Notes: generated by a model from the sequence alone, not told the origin. 22,500 bases of DNA from Prorocentrum cordatum (GCA_963575745.1 CAUYUJ010005636.1:25001-47500); one strand, 5' to 3'. Shown: positions 1 through 8,953, counted from the first letter of the stretch. Numbers and translations: made by a program.

Positions 1-135
1 ACCTCGCAGAAAAGTGCAGCGTGGGTCACGTGCGCGCCGCTTCGGTTGCGATCCAAATATGTTCCTAAACCTTTGGTGTCAGAAACAGTCGTGTTTGTCA
101 AAAAAGCGCACGCCAGGTTGCGTGAATTTGCGCGC

Positions 136-440
136 GCGCATTTCTTCGCCGCCACCCTTATCAGCGCCGCCATCGCCGCCGTCATCGTCATCGTCAAGCG
201 CCGCCAGTGCCATCGCCATCGCCATCGCGGCCTCATGCGCTCCATCTTACCACCGCCAGTCTCGCCATCGCTACTCGCCGCCAGTGTTGCCACCATGAGC
301 CGATCACCTGCGTCACCATAACATGGACATGTATAATCGACATCGTCGTCACGAGCATCGGCGCCGTCGTTGGCTTTGCCGTCGTCGCCGTCATCGTCGC
401 CACCATCATCGCTACTCTCATCGTGGTTTCCGTCGTGGTT
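136..440. repeat. ATC/GTC-rich dispersed repeat, copy 1
   Basis: The stretch is dominated by imperfect ATC, GTC and GCC trinucleotides. It begins with GCGCATTTCTTC, and a distinctive block starts near 321 (ACATGGACAT, then ATCGTCGTCAC, then ATCGGCG.CGTC.TTGGC.TTGCCGTCG). The same start and the same block occur in order at 5347 and 5449, so this is a copy of a dispersed element and not just an independent microsatellite. The two copies differ by about 80 bp between these landmarks. Open frames across it (Ile/Val or His/Arg rich) are by-products of the trinucleotide composition. Confidence 0.7.
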
Positions 441-540
441 TAGGATAACTGTAGTATGGAGAGGTGCTGGCATGTTGGATGTCAAAGTTGATGCAACATC
501 GGTTGCGAAACTAGGTGCGAAGCAGCATTTGGTAAACATT

Positions 541-598
541 TATATATATAAGGTAATATATATTATTATATTACATTATTTTATATTATATATAAGTG
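541..598. other. AT-rich island
   Basis: About 60 bp consist almost entirely of A and T (TATATA and ATATTATTATATTA runs) and directly abut a very GC-rich stretch that starts near 630. No promoter or gene can be tied to it. It could be a microsatellite, a DNA-unwinding segment or an intron or insertion edge. Confidence 0.6.
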
Positions 599-600
599 TG

Positions 601-1402
601 TTAAATGACATTATATACTAAGGTGTTAGCGCCCCCGGCGCAAGCGACGTTTGCGGCGCGCAGCGATTGCCGCGCCGGGACAGCCGATTGCCATGGCTGC
701 CCAGGGCGGCCATGCGTCCTGCAGCGGCGCGCGGGATCGGCTTCCACGGTTCGGCGTCGGGGTCTCTCGCCGCGGGGGCGCGCCGTGAGCTGGCGCGGCG
801 CGGGGCCCGGCGCCGCCTGTGCGCGTCCGACGAATAGCTGGCGAAGGGCCCGCCCAATTGCAGTTATGATCGCAGTGTCTGGAATTTCTTTGGGGGCCAG
901 GGCGCGCGACAGGTGCGCGCCGACGTCGACCGGGGCCGCCGCGCGAGCGGTGCCGGCGGGGTCGGGGCTTTCAGCGGGGCCTCCTGCGGCCGCGAGCGCC
1001 GCGCGCGGCCGCCGCTGTTGGAGCATCGGCGGGCCCTGGCTGGGGGCCCCTTCGGGGCCGCGGCATTTTTGTTGCAGGGTCATTGCCCTTGAGGCACCGC
1101 CCCACGTCGGCTAAATTTTCTCGGGCGCATTGCCGCGGGTGGTTGCGCGGCGCAGACGTCATCTGCTGAGCCGCGCGACTGCGCCCCTCGCCTGGCGCCG
1201 CGCCCCCGCCCGCACCGGCAAGGCCCCTCAGCCCAAGTGCGCGCGGGGAAGGGGGGGGGGGGGGAGCCAGGCCCCGCGAGACAGCCGCGCTCCGTCGCGG
1301 GCCTCCCGGGGGCGTCGCGCCATTCCACCTCGCCCCCGCCAGCTGCCCCGGGAACGAGTCACTTCGTTTTTTCCTTTTCATTTTCACCCATTAGCGCATT
1401 TA
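601..1402. other. GC-rich stretch with no supported gene
   Basis: Open frames of 138 to 169 residues exist on both strands over the same bases. This is expected in GC-rich DNA with few stop codons. The translations are rich in Ala, Arg, Gly and Pro, with no recognisable domain. A G run of about 14 lies near 1250-1264. I see no RNA gene or splice-site pair that would support an exon. Confidence 0.6.
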
Positions 1403-1466
1403 TTCCCAACCGCCCCGCGGCGTTGGGTCGTCGCTTTGAAGAGACAGCGCCCCGCGTCTCCTCTTC
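1403..1466. repeat. Two-hairpin leader of composite repeat A
   Basis: Bases 1405-1414 (CCCAACCGCC) pair with 1419-1427 (GGCGTTGGG) across a four-base loop, leaving one bulged C. Bases 1438-1445 (GAAGAGAC) pair with 1456-1466 (GTCTC and CTCTTC), again with a bulge. The same arrangement occurs at 6219-6282, in both cases just upstream of a related satellite array. This suggests a defined left end of a repeated element. A pyrimidine-rich spacer follows (about 1461-1515). Confidence 0.65.
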
Positions 1467-1579
1467 ATTCCTTCCTCCTCCCTCCCCCTCCCCCTTTCGC
1501 CGTTATCGTCGTCGCCCTTTTCATCGCGCCCCGCGCGCGCATGGCGAAGGCCCCAATAGGGCCGCCCGCGCGCGTCGCG

Positions 1580-3275
1580 CACCGCCCAGCACAACGCGTC
1601 GGGGCCCCATGAGGAGCTCCACCGAAGGTCCCAGTGGGAGCGCCCGCATGCGTCGCGCACCACCCGGCGCAGCGCTTCGCGGCCCCATGAGGAGCTCCAC
1701 AGACGGCCCCAGAGGCACCGTCCGCACGCGCCACGCACCACCCAGCACAGCGCTTCGTGGCCCCATAGGGAGCTCCACCGAAGGCCCCAGTGGGGCCGCC
1801 CGCATGCGCCACGCACCGCCCAGCGCAGCGCCTCGTGGCCCCATGGGGAGCTCCACCGAAAGCCCCAGTGGCAACACCCGCATGCGTCACGCACCACCCA
1901 GCACAACGCTTCGCGGCCCCATAGGGAGCCCCGCCGAGGGTGTCAGCGGGACCGCCCGCATGCGTCACGCACCACCCAGCACAACGCTTCGTGGCCACAT
2001 GAGGAGCTCCAGCGACGGCCCCAGTGGGACCGCCCGCATGCGTCGCACACCTCCCAGCACGGCTCTTCGTGGCCCCACGGAGGAGCTACGCCGACGGCAC
2101 CAGTGCCACCGCCAGCATGCGTCACGCACCACCCAGTACAGCGGTTTGTGGTCTTATAGATAGCTCCACCGAAGGTCCCAGTGGGATTGCCCGCATGCGC
2201 CACGCACCGCCCAGTACAGCGCTTCGTGGCCCATAGGGAGCTCCACAGACGGCGCCAGTGGCACCGCCCGCATGCGTCGCACCACCCAGTGCAGCGCCTC
2301 GCGGCCCCATAGGGAGCTCCACCGAAGGCCCCAGTGGGGCCGCCCGCATGCGTCACGCACCACCCAGTACAGCGCTTCGTGGCCTCATGAGGAGCTCCAC
2401 AGACGCCTCCAGTTGCACCGCCCGCATTGTCGCGCACCACCCAGCACAGCGTTCCGCGACCCCATAGGGAGCCCCACCGACAGACCCAGTGGTACCGCCC
2501 GCATGCGTCGCGCACCACCCGGTACAGCGCTCCGTGGCCCAATGTGGATTTTGACTGACGGCCCCAGTGGGGCCGCCCGCGTGCGCCCCGCACACCCAGT
2601 ACAGCGCTTCGTGGCACTATATAGAGCCCCGCCGAAGGTCCCAGTGGGACCGCCCGCGCGCGTCCCGCACCACCCAGAACAGCGCTTCGTAGCTCCATAG
2701 GGAGCCCCGCCAAAGGTCCCAGTGGGACCGTCCGCATGCGTCGCCCGCACCCAACACAGCGCTTCATGGCCCCATGGGGAGCCCCCCATCGAAGGTCCCA
2801 GCGGGGCCGCCCGCATGCGTCCCGCACACCCAGTACAGCGCTTCGTGGCCCCATAGGGGGCTTCACTGAAGTTCCCCGTGGGGCCGCCCGCATGCGTCCC
2901 GCACACCCAGCATAGCGCTTCGTGGCCCCATGGGGAGCCCCGCCGATTCGTGGCCACATTAGGAGCTCCACCCACGGCTCCACTAGCAAAGTCTACATGC
3001 CCCCCCGCCCAGCACAACCTTTTGCGTCCCATATGGAGCTCCACCGAAGGCCCCAGTATCAAAGTCCGCATGCGTCTCCCCCACCCAGCACAATGTTTCG
3101 TGGCCAATGGTGGGCTCCACCGAAGGCCCCAGTGACAAAGTCCGCATGCGTCTCCCCGCCCAGTACAACGTTTCGTGGCCCATAGGGAGCTCCACCGAAG
3201 GGCTCAGTGGCAAAGTCCGCATGCGTCTCCCCCGCCCAGCGCAGCGCTTCGTGGCCCTACAGGGAGCTCCACCGA
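1580..3275. repeat. 78-bp satellite array A, about 22 units
   Basis: Successive GAGCTCC boxes fall at 1614, 1692, 1770, 1848, 1926 and 2004, exactly 78 bp apart. Later spacings run from 73 to 79, with one short partial unit of 28 bp near 2935-2963. A typical unit reads CTTCGTGGCCCCATAGGGAG, CTCCACCGAAGGCCCCAGTG, GGGCCGCCCGCATGCGTCAC, GCACCACCCAGCACAG. Units near 3036-3264 form a subfamily containing CAAAGTCCGCATGCGTCTCC. Because 78 is a multiple of three, a 26-residue repeat stays open over the first units (the frame 1237-2163). Length changes in later units destroy every frame, so I regard it as satellite DNA and not a gene. The array ends at GGAGCTCCACCGAATA. Confidence 0.9.
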
Positions 3276-3280
3276 ATAGG

Positions 3281-3759
3281 ATACCTGTTGCTGCGGCACT
3301 CACAAACGCCGGCGTCTGGCGCGGAGCTTGGGGGGCATCTTTCGCCGCCCTGGGTCGCGGCGGCCATCTTGCAGCAATTTCTGGGGCCTTCGCATTTGCT
3401 GCCCGAGGCGCTGGTGCAATCGGCGCGGGCTGGGCTGGATGCGAGCAGGCGCCGTGGATCGGGGTCGCCGCGGGGGGTCGCGGCGCCGGCGGCCAGGGGG
3501 AACAGCGGGGTTACCATGGGAGGGCGGCGGGCAGGATGAAGGCGCGCGAGGGGGCGGGGGGGGGGGGGCGCGATCGGGGGGGGGGGGGGGGGCGAGGAAC
3601 GGGGGGGTTCACGTCGTCGGCGGCAGTCTGGAGGGCGTTCTTGCTGGCTTATCCGCAATTCGCAGCGGCGGCAGCCGCGCGGGCCGCCGCCCCGCGATCT
3701 TGACGTCATCGGCGCGCGGGGGCGCACATGACGTTTTGCCATCGGCAGTCGCGCGATGA
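3281..3759. other. GC-rich region with long G runs, no supported gene
   Basis: The segment is GC-rich and overlapping frames are open on both strands. Bases 3549-3592 contain two runs of ten or more G interrupted by CGCGATC, a strong G-quadruplex candidate. I find no recognisable protein motif. One frame reading through from array A (3107-3703) encodes low-complexity Ala/Gly/Arg sequence. Confidence 0.55.
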
Positions 3760-4549
3760 TAGTGCAGTGGCCACATGAGAGTTTGAATCGCAGCAATGCT
3801 TGGTGGCCCGTAGCCCTTTGCAGAGGCGAGTCGGCCTGTAGATTCGCGCGGCCCGGGCCCGTCTCCACTGATTTTGCCCCTTCTCATCGCCCTGCCCCTT
3901 CGTTCATCAGCGGCCCCGTCGAGGCCGTTCTAGTCGCGGCCCCCAGTCAAGTTCCAGTCGCCCCGCTTTCCGTCCGTTGCACCCCCTCTTCGCCCAGTGC
4001 TATTCTCCAGGCGATGTAGCGCGCCTGCCCCCCCTCCTTCTCCACGCGCGCGGGTTTCGTCGGCCCCGTCGTCGTTGTCCTGGCACCGTCGCCTCTGTCA
4101 GTGGCTGCGCTACCACTTCCGCCCCTTCGATGCCTTCCGCCGCGTCGCCGCCGCCGCTGCCGTCGCAGATGCGCCGTCGGAGATGTGCAGATTCGGCGAG
4201 GTTGCGTCGTCGATTCTCGCAAGCGAGGTGGTCGAGTTGCCCGGGGTGGATCACTCCTGGGCGGGCGCGCGGAGTTGCTTTTCGCGCGTGCCGCGTGTCA
4301 CTTCGCTAATCCAGCGAGCGGCTTCTGCGTGATTTCACAGCGAGGGCGTATTTTTTATTGATTTCACAGCGCGCACTGTTCTTTTTTTTCTCACGCAATT
4401 TATGCTTTTCCAGGATTCCCGAGCTGTCCATGAGTAGCTGCCTTTCAAGTCGCGGTCGACGTCTTTATGATACCGCCCCCGCCACGGTCGGCGCCCCGCG
4501 GCGAAGTGCCCGCGCGCCAGCCCGGCGGCATCGCGGCAGCGTCACATTT
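3760..4549. other. Gene-poor GC-rich stretch
   Basis: Short overlapping open frames on both strands are rich in Arg, Ala, Pro and Ser, with no domain recognised. A T-rich patch lies near 4349-4410 and contains two GATTTCACAGCG boxes (near 4332 and 4359), a minor direct repeat. Nothing else is supported. Confidence 0.5.
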
Positions 4550-4669
4550 GCCAAACCAGTTGGCCGTTCTGCGTGCGAGGTTGCGCGCGTCAGCGCGGCC
4601 GCATAAATGCGCCAGCCAGCGCCGAACACATCCGCAATCGCGGCCGCGTGGGTCTTGCAAAACAAGTTG
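4550..4669. repeat. 120-bp dispersed repeat unit, copy 1
   Basis: The segment starts GCCAAACCAGTTGGCC and ends TGCAAAACAAGTTG, and it contains a CAATCGCGGCCGCGTGG block. Bases 5721-5840 have the same start, middle and end in the same order and at the same 120-bp length, with substitutions between. The function is unknown. Confidence 0.7.
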
Positions 4670-5346
4670 TTTGCGCGAGCGCTGGGGTTGCACAACGCGT
4701 CGTTCTCATTCGAATGGCGAATAGGCTCTGCCCCCCCCGTGCATATCGGTTCCCCCATGGACATGGCAAATTTTACATGGCGATGCCTCATCGTTCGTTT
4801 TATACATCCCACCCTTTTCCCATCCCAGCCCCGCGCCATCCTGGTCAATTTTTACTGCGTGGGTGCATTCGTTAATTTCAGACCCAGTTTGTTCGAGCTC
4901 CCGTCAAATCCAGCGGCGCCGAGTCTACGCGGGCACGTGCCGGAGTCATACCAGATACGCCATGTTTACCAGTGGTCCAAACACGTGAACCAACCAAGCT
5001 ATTCCATCACAAGTTTTGCAGATGTTCAGTTCGTGCGAACTTGCTGAGTTCAGTTGGACATTTCTTGCGATTTTATTAATCTCGCCCAAAAGCCGCAGTT
5101 TCATCCTACCATGCGGTGCATCCGAATAGGCCAGGCACTCGCCCAAAACATGATTCCATTGCACAGAATACCGCGTGGGCCACGCGCGCGCCGCCACGCA
5201 CGCGCGCCGGAATCGGTCCGAAACTTCGCCAGAATCATTCCGAAACCGTGAATATTCGAAACATGCCCATCTATAAGCACATATATGTGGCCACAGCCGC
5301 TTGCATCCAGGGAAAAGCTTGGCAGGTTTATTGACGGCCTGCGTTC
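4670..5346. other. No gene recognised
   Basis: This is mixed-composition sequence. A 146-residue frame (4607-5047, plus) crosses the 120-bp repeat and has no recognisable motif. A GTGGGCCACGCGCGCGCCG segment near 5177 resembles GTGGGCCACACGCGCGCG near 8568 and GTGGGTCACGTGCGCGCC near 23, so short dispersed sequence is shared with other parts of the window. Confidence 0.45.
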
Positions 5347-5620
5347 GCGCATTTCTTCATTTTCGTCGCACCAGCGCCACCATCACCGCTGTCATCGTCA
5401 ACGTCACGCGCCGGCATTGCGACCATATCAATTACCTTCATTATTGGCACATGGACATCATCATCGGTATCGTCGTCACAAACATCGGCGTCGTCATTGG
5501 CCTTGCCGTCGCCAGCCTCCTCAGCGCCACGACCATCAGCATCATCAGCATCATCATCGTCATCGTCATCGTTTTCATCATTGCCGTCAATGTCGACGTC
5601 ATCATGATGTCCCGCTTGTC
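5347..5620. repeat. ATC/GTC-rich dispersed repeat, copy 2
   Basis: Like 136-440 this begins GCGCATTTCTTC. It carries the block ACATGGACATCATC, ATCGTCGTCACAAACATCGG and GTCATTGGCCTTGCCGTCG (from 5449), and then degenerates into ATC/GTC trinucleotides. The non-simple landmark blocks show common descent with copy 1. Confidence 0.7.
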
Positions 5621-5720
5621 TGGGTCACCAACAGCGCTGATGTGCCCGCGCGATAGCGCGGCCTTCGAAACGCGCGTGGACGCTCCCGTCGCTAATCGCA
5701 TTCGCGGCCACATCGCCTGT

Positions 5721-5840
5721 GCCAAACAAGCTGGCCCCTCTGCGCGCGAGCTTGCGTGCTCCAGCGTAATATCCCAGATACACCACCCAGTGTCAAGTAG
5801 TCACAGCAATCGCGGCCGCGTGGTTGTGCAAAACAAGTTG
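5721..5840. repeat. 120-bp dispersed repeat unit, copy 2
   Basis: It matches 4550-4669 colinearly: GCCAAACAAGCTGGCC at the left, CAATCGCGGCCGCGTGG in the middle and TGCAAAACAAGTTG at the right end. Bases just beyond the end (AAGTTGCGTGTGGGAGG) resemble AAGTTGCGGGTGGGTGG near 9916. A third, partial relative therefore lies downstream of ATC/GTC copy 3. Confidence 0.7.
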
Positions 5841-6218
5841 CGTGTGGGAGGTTTTCGGATGACGGCGCAAACAGTGGAGTGGACAATTCGGTCGTCAACG
5901 AAAAATTGCCGCAGCGCACAGATTGCACCGCTGAGGTTGCGTGCCACAGATTGTGCTCCATACGTTTCATCCCGCAGTTCTGACCACACATGATGCATTT
6001 AGTATATTGCATCACATGGATTGCACCACGCCGCCTGTGCCACGAAGATTGCTCCTCATCAATCGCGCCAGTTAGGTTGCGCTCCATTCAGTCAACTATC
6101 CTTGCATATTTGCCTCTTTGGTCATCTTCGGTCCATCCTCAACCACTGTCGATGGCCAGCCCCGTTCGAAGAGCCTCGGCATGGGCGTCCAAGGCCCTCG
6201 ACCCCCATTCGCAAATTG
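5841..6218. other. No gene recognised
   Basis: The stretch contains short internal similarities (CAGATTGCACCGC near 5919, GATTGCACCACGCC near 6019, and GTTGCG(C/T)TCC-like boxes). A long open frame, 5990-7546 on the plus strand, runs from here through the (CAT)n tract into array B. Its Ile/His homopolymers and tandem units mark it as repeat-derived. Confidence 0.45.
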
Positions 6219-6282
6219 TTCCCAACCATCCTTTGGTGTTGGGTCCTCAGGTTTTGAAGAGACATCTCCCCGCGTCTCCTTC
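6219..6282. repeat. Two-hairpin leader of composite repeat B
   Basis: Bases 6221-6231 (CCCAACCATCC) pair with 6235-6243 (GGTGTTGGG) across a TTT loop. Bases 6256-6263 (GAAGAGAC) pair with 6274-6282 (GTCTCCTTC). It is homologous to 1403-1466, with the same order and spacing and the same CCCCGCGTCTCCT ending. Relative to copy A one inner G-C pair appears as A-T, a possible compensatory change. Confidence 0.65.
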
Positions 6283-6305
6283 CCGCTGCCCACCCCCTCC
6301 TCCTC

Positions 6306-6306
<1 letters not shown>

Positions 6307-6347
<41 letters not shown>

Positions 6348-6572
6348 GCATCAGCATCAGCATCAGCATCATCTTCATCTTCATCTTCACCATCATCATC
6401 ATCATCATCATCATCAGCAGCATCATCATCGTCATCGTCATCGTCATCAGCATCAGCATCAGCATCAGCAGCATCGTCATCCTTATCCTCATCATCGTTA
6501 TCGTCATCATCACCGTCACCATCGTAATCATCATCCTCGCTGTCATTATCACCGCCCTCATCACCACCATCG

Positions 6573-6639
<67 letters not shown>

Positions 6640-6640
6640 T

Positions 6641-6672
<32 letters not shown>

Positions 6673-6673
6673 T
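6307..6673. repeat. (CAT)n microsatellite between leader B and array B
   Basis: About 370 bp of CAT/ATC repeats are interrupted by CAG, CGT and CTT variants. The run is almost pure from about 6562 to 6673. Depending on frame it reads as poly-His or poly-Ile on the plus strand, or poly-Asp or poly-Met on the minus strand. This is a microsatellite and not evidence for a protein. Confidence 0.95.
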
Positions 6674-6699
6674 GCCGTCGCCACACCCATTTCGCCACA

Positions 6700-7945
6700 C
6701 CCCTCACACGCTTCGTGGCCACACAGGGAGCTCCACCGAACGTCCCAGTGGCGCAGCCCGCATGCGTCACGCACACCAATTTCGGAACATCCCTCAAACG
6801 TTTCGTGGCCCCATGGGGAGCTCCACCGAAGGTTCCAGTGGCGCAGCCCGCATGCGTCACGCACACTCATTCAGGCACACCATTCACCCGTTTCGTGGCC
6901 CCATAGGGAGCTCCACCGAAGGTTCCAGTGGCGCAGCCCGCATGCGTCACGCACACCCATTTTCGCACACCCCTCACACGCTTCGCGGCCCCATAGGGAG
7001 CTCCGCCGAAGGTCCCAGTGGCGCAGCCCGCATGCGTCCGCCACAGCAATTTCCGCACACCATTCACACGTATCGTGGCCCCATAGGGAGCTCAGCCGAA
7101 GGTCCCAGTGGCGCAGCCCGCATGCGTCACGCACACCCGTTTCGGCACACCCCTCACAGGTGTCGTGGCCCCATAAGGAGCTCCACCGGAGGTCCCAGTG
7201 GCGCAGCCCGCATGCGTCACGCACACGCATTTCGGCACACCATTCACACGTTTCGTGGCCCCACAGGGAGCTCCACCGAAGTCCCAGTGCCGCAGCCCGC
7301 ATGCGTCACGCACAGCCATGTCGGCGCACGCCCCACACGTTTCGTGGCCCCATAGCGCGCTCCACCGAATGCCACAGTGCCGCCGACCGCATGCGTCCGC
7401 CACAGCAGTTTCGGCACACCATTCACACGTATCGTGGCCCCATAGGGAGCTCAGCCGAAGGTCCCAGTGGCGCAGCCCGCATGCGTCATGCACACCCACT
7501 TCGGCACACCCCTCACACTGTTCGTGCCCCCAAAGTGGTCCCATAGGGAGACTCCCCTCACACGTTTCGTGGCCCCATACGGAGCTCCACCGAACGTTCC
7601 AGTGGCGCAGCCCGCATGCGTCACGCGCACCCACTTCGGCACACCCCTCACACGTTTCGTGGCCCCATAGGGAGCTTCACCGAAGGCCCCACCGCCCGCA
7701 TGCGTCCGCCACAGCCATGTCGGCGCACGCCCCACACGTTTCGTGGCCCCATAGCGAGCTCCACCGAATGCCACAGTGCCGCCGACCGCATGCGTCCGCC
7801 ACAGCAATTTCGGCACACCATTCACGCGTATCGTGGCCCCATAGGGAGCTCAACCGAATGCCCCAACTACCGCCCGCATGCGTTCACCTCACAGATTTCG
7901 GCACGCCCCTCACACGTTTCGCGGCCCCACAGGGAGCTCCATTGA
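6700..7945. repeat. 90-bp satellite array B, about 14 units
   Basis: GAGCTCC-type boxes at 6728, 6818, 6908, 6998, 7088, 7178 and 7268 are exactly 90 bp apart. Later spacings are 84 to 90, and one is 135, containing a partial unit near 7540. About 60 bp of the unit (CGTGGCCCCATAGGGAGCTC through CATGCGTCACGCACAC) is the same as in the 78-bp unit of array A. The remainder (CATTTCGGCACACCCCTCAC) differs. A second subfamily reads CCGCCACAGCA(A/G)TTTC and occurs near 7035, 7398 and 7798. A two-unit block near 7313-7460 recurs near 7705-7853, a higher-order duplication. The array ends GGAGCTCCATTGAATA, almost the same as the end of array A. Confidence 0.9.
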
Positions 7946-8219
7946 ATACGGTGTTCACAATTGATGTTAGCACAGTTTCATATGGTTGGGTTTTTCGCCA
8001 GGCTAATTGTTTTTTCGTGTGTTGGTTGGCGGTGCATCCACAATGTCAATTAATAGCATGCCAACCAGGCTGGTACCCCCCCCGCGCGGCATATTCTGCA
8101 ACAAGCTGTACGCTATGCACATGCCTTTGATTCAGACACGTGCTTTCTTTGAGCCCCTTTGCACGAACATCTGTGACGGGGCACATGTGCGAGCCGCTGC
8201 GCATGCACGCCAACATGTT
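7946..8219. other. Unique sequence between array B and a retroelement-like fragment
   Basis: It is less GC-rich than its surroundings. I see no motif, repeat or coding signal that I can support. Confidence 0.4.
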
Positions 8220-8459
8220 TCAACCATAACGTGTTTGGCTATAGTTCCCCCCGTGCCCGGGCCCGTCTGTAAGTCTACAGTCTACCACAGGGAGTCCGAG
8301 TCTGTGATGTGCGGCCACGCCGCGAGAGGCCTTGTCTATCGGATTGTCCTCGCTGGCCACGCGCTCCACAACCAACTCCTGCAAGTCATTTATTATTGTA
8401 CAGCACAACTGCCAGAACTCTGCGCACTTGTCCTCCCTGGGATCCTTAGACAACCACAT
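8220..8459 (-). pseudogene. Possible retroelement RNase H C-terminal remnant
   Basis: The minus-strand frame gives 79 residues from a Met at 8459. The first two-thirds is not low-complexity: FWQLCCTIINDLQELVV is followed by ERVASEDNPIDKASRG. An aromatic or hydrophobic helix followed by a charged stretch and N-P-x-D-x-x-S-R-G resembles the end of the RNase H region in retroelement polyproteins such as BEL/Pao and DIRS types, where an N-P-A-D-x-x-S-R pattern is common. Here the usual Ala is Ile. A stop lies 24 bases upstream of the Met, and no reverse transcriptase, protease or integrase part is visible nearby. If the match is real, this is a short decayed piece. It could also be an unrelated exon. 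Confidence 0.3.
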
Positions 8460-8676
8460 TGTTTGATTCAGTCTATCACATCAGAGCATACAGGGGTACT
8501 TGCGCGCGCATGTCGACCACGCTCAATCACCACCGCGCGCCCACCAGTTGTTTCAACTCGTTCCATGTGGGCCACACGCGCGCGTCTCCGCGCGCGAGCT
8601 CCGACACCCATCTAACATATTGGAGAGGCCTGACGGCCGGTGCCGCCGACCCTGATCGAAAGGGCTAGGAGTGGGG
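8460..8676. other. No gene recognised
   Basis: The sequence is mixed, with a GTGGGCCACACGCGCGCG patch near 8568 similar to patches near 23 and 5177. Otherwise I see nothing in it. Confidence 0.4.
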
Positions 8677-8782
8677 GGAGGAAGCGGAGGAGGAGGAGGA
8701 GGAGGAGGAGGAGAAGGAACAGGAGGAGGAACAGGAGGAGGAGGAGGAGGAGGAGGAGGAGGAAGAGGAGGAGGAGGAGGAA
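8677..8782. repeat. (GGA)n tract 1
   Basis: The tract is purine-only GGA repeats with GAA and ACA interruptions. The plus frames read as poly-Gly, poly-Glu or poly-Arg and the minus frames as poly-Ser or poly-Pro. It could form triplex or quadruplex DNA. Confidence 0.9.
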
Positions 8783-8952
8783 GTGCATCCTTTGTGTGCC
8801 CGCTCGACGAAAGTGCGTCCCGGGAGTGTGATATTCTGACTTGGGACGTGCTCCCGGAAGAGGAAGAAGTGCATCTCGGGCGTGCCCGCTCGAGGAAAAT
8901 GCGCCCTAGGGGGGTGGTATTTTGACTCGGGGCCCGCTCCCGGGACGCCTCT
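8781..8952. repeat. Two tandem copies of an approximately 86-bp unit linking GGA tracts
   Basis: Copy 1 starts at 8781 and copy 2 at 8867, both with AAGTGCATC. Each then has GTGCCCGCTCGA(C/G)GAAA, (A/G)TGCG(C/T)CC, GTATT-like and GCTCCCGG blocks. A third, partial copy begins at 9088. On the minus strand the copies encode similar peptides ending ERA(R/H)xxCTSSS that run into poly-Ser. The spacing is not a multiple of three, so DNA repeat homology explains this better than a protein does. Confidence 0.8.
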
Positions 8953-8953
8953 G

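Noticed and set aside
605-1114. Overlapping 160-169 codon frames on both strands
   Set aside because: This is expected by chance in very GC-rich DNA. There is no motif and no reason to prefer one strand.
1237-2163. 308-codon open frame across array A with a 26-residue repeat
   Set aside because: It is open only because the unit is 78 bp and GC-rich. Later units vary between 73 and 79 bp and lose the frame, other frames are also long, and there is no domain or splice support.
3808-3830. CCGTAGCC start resembling a spliced leader
   Set aside because: Only the first eight bases match, and the rest differs.
5990-7546. 518-codon open frame, the longest in the window
   Set aside because: It consists mainly of poly-Ile from the (CAT)n tract and repeats from the 90-bp satellite. 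The other plus frames over the same bases are also open.
1580-7945. CRISPR array
   Set aside because: There are no unique spacers between identical repeats. Whole units of 78 or 90 bp repeat directly with gradual divergence, and no cas genes are present.
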